A stretch of 64,000 nucleotides of DNA. It comes from JBBBNV01 sp037137075. GTDB lineage: Bacteria > Bacillota > Bacilli > Paenibacillales > NBRC-103111. Both the position numbers and the translations under genes were made by a program. Location: the NCBI RefSeq assembly GCF_037137075.1, contig NZ_JBBBNV010000008.1, forward strand, positions 1-64,000, given 5' to 3'. The notes under the pieces were generated by a model, which was not told where the DNA came from, ran no database searches, and saw only the letters and a list, made by a program, of their open reading frames with translations. Shown here in pieces: positions 61,563-64,000 of the stretch. Every line of letters begins with the position of its first letter. The first letter of the stretch is position 1.

Positions 61563-61933
61563 ACGCCGATTCCTCCTTAGACTAAGTATTTATCGGATGA
61601 ATTAGTAAGGCCGGTGAAGATACACTTAGCATGGGCATGAGCGGCATAATTATGCGCCTGGACAGCCCGGAAAAATGGGTCAGTACATAATTTGGGACCG
61701 GGATGGAAATAACCTATTAGGAGCGTATTTGACCAAATTGTGAACGACTTTATGGCTTCATTGACAAAAGAGACGCTCGAATTTATAGTTATTAAGTGGT
61801 TATGGTAAAAAAGTGCTATTTCTGTGCACTGATGAGAATCTTTTGACAAGAAACGCCGGTTTTTCAAAGGAAATTCCGATGTTTCTTCCAATTATATTTA
61901 AGCAATTTTAACTAAAAGTGGGGTTGATGGTTG
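61563..61933. other. Divergent promoter region between the lipoprotein and ctaC
   Basis: About 370 bases, A+T-rich toward ctaC. No gene is supported. It must hold promoters for both directions; none is clear enough to name. Confidence 0.4.
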
Positions 61934-63034
61934 ATGAAACGGTGGCTCAACGTATGGCGTTTAATCCCCCTGTTTGCGGTTCTGACGTTCGTACTTACGG
62001 GTTGCGGTAAAGAAAACTTGACGACGCTGAAGCCGAAGGGGCCGGTAGCACAAGACCAATTATGGTTAATCGGGCTATCGCTGGGGATCATGATTCTGGT
62101 TTTGATTACCGTGTTTATTATTTATGCCTACGTTCTGGTGAAGTTCCGCAGACGTAAGGAGCACACGGAGTATCCGAAGCAAGTGGAAGGCAGCCATACG
62201 CTGGAAATTATTTGGACAGTCATTCCTTTTGTGCTGCTGCTTATCCTGGCAGTACCTACAATTTACTACACCTTCAAACTGGACAAAGACTACACGCAGG
62301 ATCCGAATGCGATCCAAGTGAAGGTTATCGGTCATCAGTTCTGGTGGGAATTCGAGTATTTGAACGAAAAGATTACAACAGGCATGGAATTGTACGTACC
62401 AACAAACCGTATCATTTCTTTTGAGCTGCAGTCTGCTGACGTTATTCACTCCTTCTGGGTGCCGGCGCTTGGCGGTAAGAAAGATACGAACCCGGGTTCG
62501 GGAGCTGTTAACCATATGTACCTGCAAGCGGATCAAGAAGGCGTTTACTATGGCAAATGCGCGGAGCTCTGTGGAACCTCTCACGCCTTGATGGATTTCA
62601 AGGTGATCGCGGTATCTCCGGAGAAATACGACGCATGGGTCAAGAAGATGCAGCAGCCGGTAGCGGTTACAGCGAACGCCAGCGAAGGCGAGAAAATTTT
62701 CAAAGACAAATGTATTGCTTGTCATGCCATTTATGATAGTGATAAAAAAGGCATCGTAGGTGGTAAAGTTGGTCCGAATCTGGCTAACTATGCCGAACGT
62801 CAAACGGTTGCGGGAATCTTGTTCAACCACACCGAAGAAAACCCTGCTATCAATCCGCAGCTTCTGAAAAGCAACCTGAAGGAATGGCTTGCTGATCCGC
62901 AAAAAGTGAAGCCGGGCAATCTGATGCCGAATCCAATTAAAATTGAAGGAAGCAAAATGAAGGATGACCTGGGCTTGAACGAGAAGCAAGTTGATGCGCT
63001 TGTGGACTTCATTTCTTCACAGAAATTGCAATAG
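61934..63034 (+). CDS. ctaC: Cytochrome caa3 oxidase subunit II with fused cytochrome c
   Basis: A 366-residue membrane lipoprotein (VLTGCGK lipobox). Two transmembrane helices span about residues 38-62 and 90-110. A CuA cupredoxin domain at about 115-235 has the ligands in VIHSFWVPALGG and CAELCGTSHALMDF. A C-terminal cytochrome c domain at about 250-360 has haem motif CIACH and distal Met in GNLMPNP. The fusion identifies a caa3-type oxidase. I use the ATG at 61934; a TTG one codon upstream is also open. ctaD follows 44 bases later. Confidence 0.95.
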   Translation: MKRWLNVWRLIPLFAVLTFVLTGCGKENLTTLKPKGPVAQDQLWLIGLSLGIMILVLITVFIIYAYVLVKFRRRKEHTEYPKQVEGSHTLEIIWTVIPFVLLLILAVPTIYYTFKLDKDYTQDPNAIQVKVIGHQFWWEFEYLNEKITTGMELYVPTNRIISFELQSADVIHSFWVPALGGKKDTNPGSGAVNHMYLQADQEGVYYGKCAELCGTSHALMDFKVIAVSPEKYDAWVKKMQQPVAVTANASEGEKIFKDKCIACHAIYDSDKKGIVGGKVGPNLANYAERQTVAGILFNHTEENPAINPQLLKSNLKEWLADPQKVKPGNLMPNPIKIEGSKMKDDLGLNEKQVDALVDFISSQKLQ

Positions 63035-63078
63035 ATTTTGGGATTAAGCTTGATTGACTATTTAAGGAGGTTACTACC

Positions 63079-64000
63079 TTGGCTCACGCTCATACGGTGA
63101 AAAAGCACACAGGGCTTATGGATTGGCTCACCACCGTAGACCATAAAAAAATAGGAATTCTCTACCTGCTTGCAGGTGGGATTTTCTTTTTGTTAGGTGG
63201 TCTCGAAGCTGTTCTGATTCGGATTCAACTTATGAAGCCTATGAATGATTTCGTCAGTGCGCAAACGTACAACGAGCTGCTCACCATGCACGGTACGACG
63301 ATGATCTTTCTTGCGGCGATGCCGCTTATCTTTGGCTTCATGAACGCGATTATTCCGCTGCAAATTGGGGCGCGCGACGTTGCCTATCCTTTCGTTAATG
63401 CTCTTGGATTCTGGTTGTTCCTCTTCGGCGGAATTCTGCTTAACTGTGGATGGTTCCTCGGCGGCGCTCCGGATGCGGGCTGGACGGCTTATGCACCGCT
63501 ATCTACGAATACGGCGACAAGAGCGATGGACTTCTATGTCATCGGTTTGCAAATCGCCGGCTTAGGAACCTTAATCGGGGGGATTAACTTCCTGGTCACC
63601 ATCATTAATATGCGTGCTCCAGGGATGACCTTCATGCGGATGCCGCTTTTCACTTGGTCGGGATTCATTACATCCGCACTGATCTTGTTCGCTTTTCCGG
63701 TTATCACCGTTGCGCTTGTTCTCTTGATGTTTGAGAGACTGTTCAACGCCAGTTACTTTGACGTTACCAAGGGCGGTAACCCGGTGTTGTGGGAGCACTT
63801 ATTCTGGATCTTCGGTCACCCCGAAGTATATATCCTGATTCTTCCAGCGTTCGGTATTATTTCTGAGGTTGTTAGTACATTTGCGCGTAAGCGCTTGTTC
63901 GGTTACAGCACGATGGTATTCGCAACGGTATTAATCGGTTTCCTCGGCTTCATGGTTTGGGTGCATCATATGTTTACAACAGGACTGGGTCCTGTCGGTA
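63079..64000 (+). CDS. ctaD: Cytochrome c oxidase subunit I, 3'-truncated by the window edge
   Basis: The first 307 codons of the haem-copper oxidase catalytic subunit, continuing past the window. It starts with TTG at 63079 after TAAGGAGG (AHAHTVKKHTGLMDWLTTVD). Diagnostic residues seen: low-spin haem His in LLTMHGTTMIF, CuB His and cross-linked Tyr in WIFGHPEVYILILP, and the CuB His pair in WVHHMFTTG. Six or more transmembrane helices are visible. It follows ctaC directly, so this is the usual ctaCD(EF) operon. Confidence 0.95.
   Translation, partial: MAHAHTVKKHTGLMDWLTTVDHKKIGILYLLAGGIFFLLGGLEAVLIRIQLMKPMNDFVSAQTYNELLTMHGTTMIFLAAMPLIFGFMNAIIPLQIGARDVAYPFVNALGFWLFLFGGILLNCGWFLGGAPDAGWTAYAPLSTNTATRAMDFYVIGLQIAGLGTLIGGINFLVTIINMRAPGMTFMRMPLFTWSGFITSALILFAFPVITVALVLLMFERLFNASYFDVTKGGNPVLWEHLFWIFGHPEVYILILPAFGIISEVVSTFARKRLFGYSTMVFATVLIGFLGFMVWVHHMFTTGLGPVG

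Noticed and set aside
61577..61891. A minus-strand frame of 104 codons in the ctaC upstream region.
   Set aside because: No RBS and no recognisable protein. The A+T-rich region is expected to be promoter DNA.

Overview
The window looks like chromosome from a spore-forming, Gram-positive bacterium of the Paenibacillaceae (Paenibacillus or a close relative). This is inferred from several signs: S-layer-homology (SLH) anchoring, 'stalk' (copper amine oxidase N-terminal) domain proteins, a YhcN/YlaJ-type spore lipoprotein, a caa3-type cytochrome oxidase with a fused cytochrome c domain, the coproporphyrin-type hemE-hemH-hemY cluster, and strong AGGAGG ribosome-binding sites. No database search was possible, so family calls rest on recognised motifs and gene order.

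Layout. (1) 1-4.0 kb: pectin degradation, with a decayed pectinesterase/pectate lyase/SLH gene and an intact GH28 polygalacturonase. (2) 4.3-5.75 kb: a Gdx/SugE guanidinium exporter under a guanidine-I (ykkC) riboswitch, and a TIM-barrel sugar isomerase-like gene. (3) 6.0-10.0 kb: a MarR-controlled efflux operon with two different adaptor proteins and a 14-TM exporter. (4) 10.2-12.2 kb: a TauE/SafE permease and a membrane-anchored PrsA-like foldase. (5) 12.6-17.6 kb: hemE, hemH, hemY and a metallo-beta-lactamase-fold hydrolase. (6) 18.0-18.8 kb: a Cof-type HAD phosphatase. (7) 19.3-42.1 kb: an A+T-richer, phage-derived siphovirus-type tail module (tube, chaperones, 1733-residue tape measure, Dit, Tal, fibres and tailspikes). 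It has no capsid, terminase, integrase, holin or lysin inside the window. Three inverted stalk-protein genes and two fragments of a lost tail gene interrupt it. (8) 42.2-55.3 kb: a large Fur-type haem-acquisition island. (9) 55.6-61.6 kb: a Nfu_N-HEAT protein, a guanylate-kinase-like protein with an altered P-loop, MotA/MotB, a stalk protein and a spore lipoprotein. (10) 61.9-64.0 kb: ctaC and the start of ctaD, cut by the window edge.

How the parts work together. The haem island has two divergent arms around an intergenic region with three Fur-box-like sequences. The left arm is a class-III substrate-binding lipoprotein, FecCD permease, ATPase and IsdG-like haem monooxygenase. The right arm is a NEAT protein with an NPQTG sortase-B signal, a ~1600-residue protein with seven NEAT-like domains and three SLH domains, IsdE, IsdF, an ATPase and sortase B. 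Together they would capture haem at the cell surface, import it and degrade it. They sit on the same chromosome segment as haem synthesis genes and a haem-copper oxidase.

Most unusual items: the headless tail module with terminator-like hairpins between its genes; a fibre with 26 exact-length 14-residue repeats; the mosaic, tandemly repeated stalk-gene cassettes with tail-gene debris; the multi-NEAT SLH protein in which only two of seven domains keep the haem-ligand tyrosine pair; and a candidate small RNA between the two haem operons.
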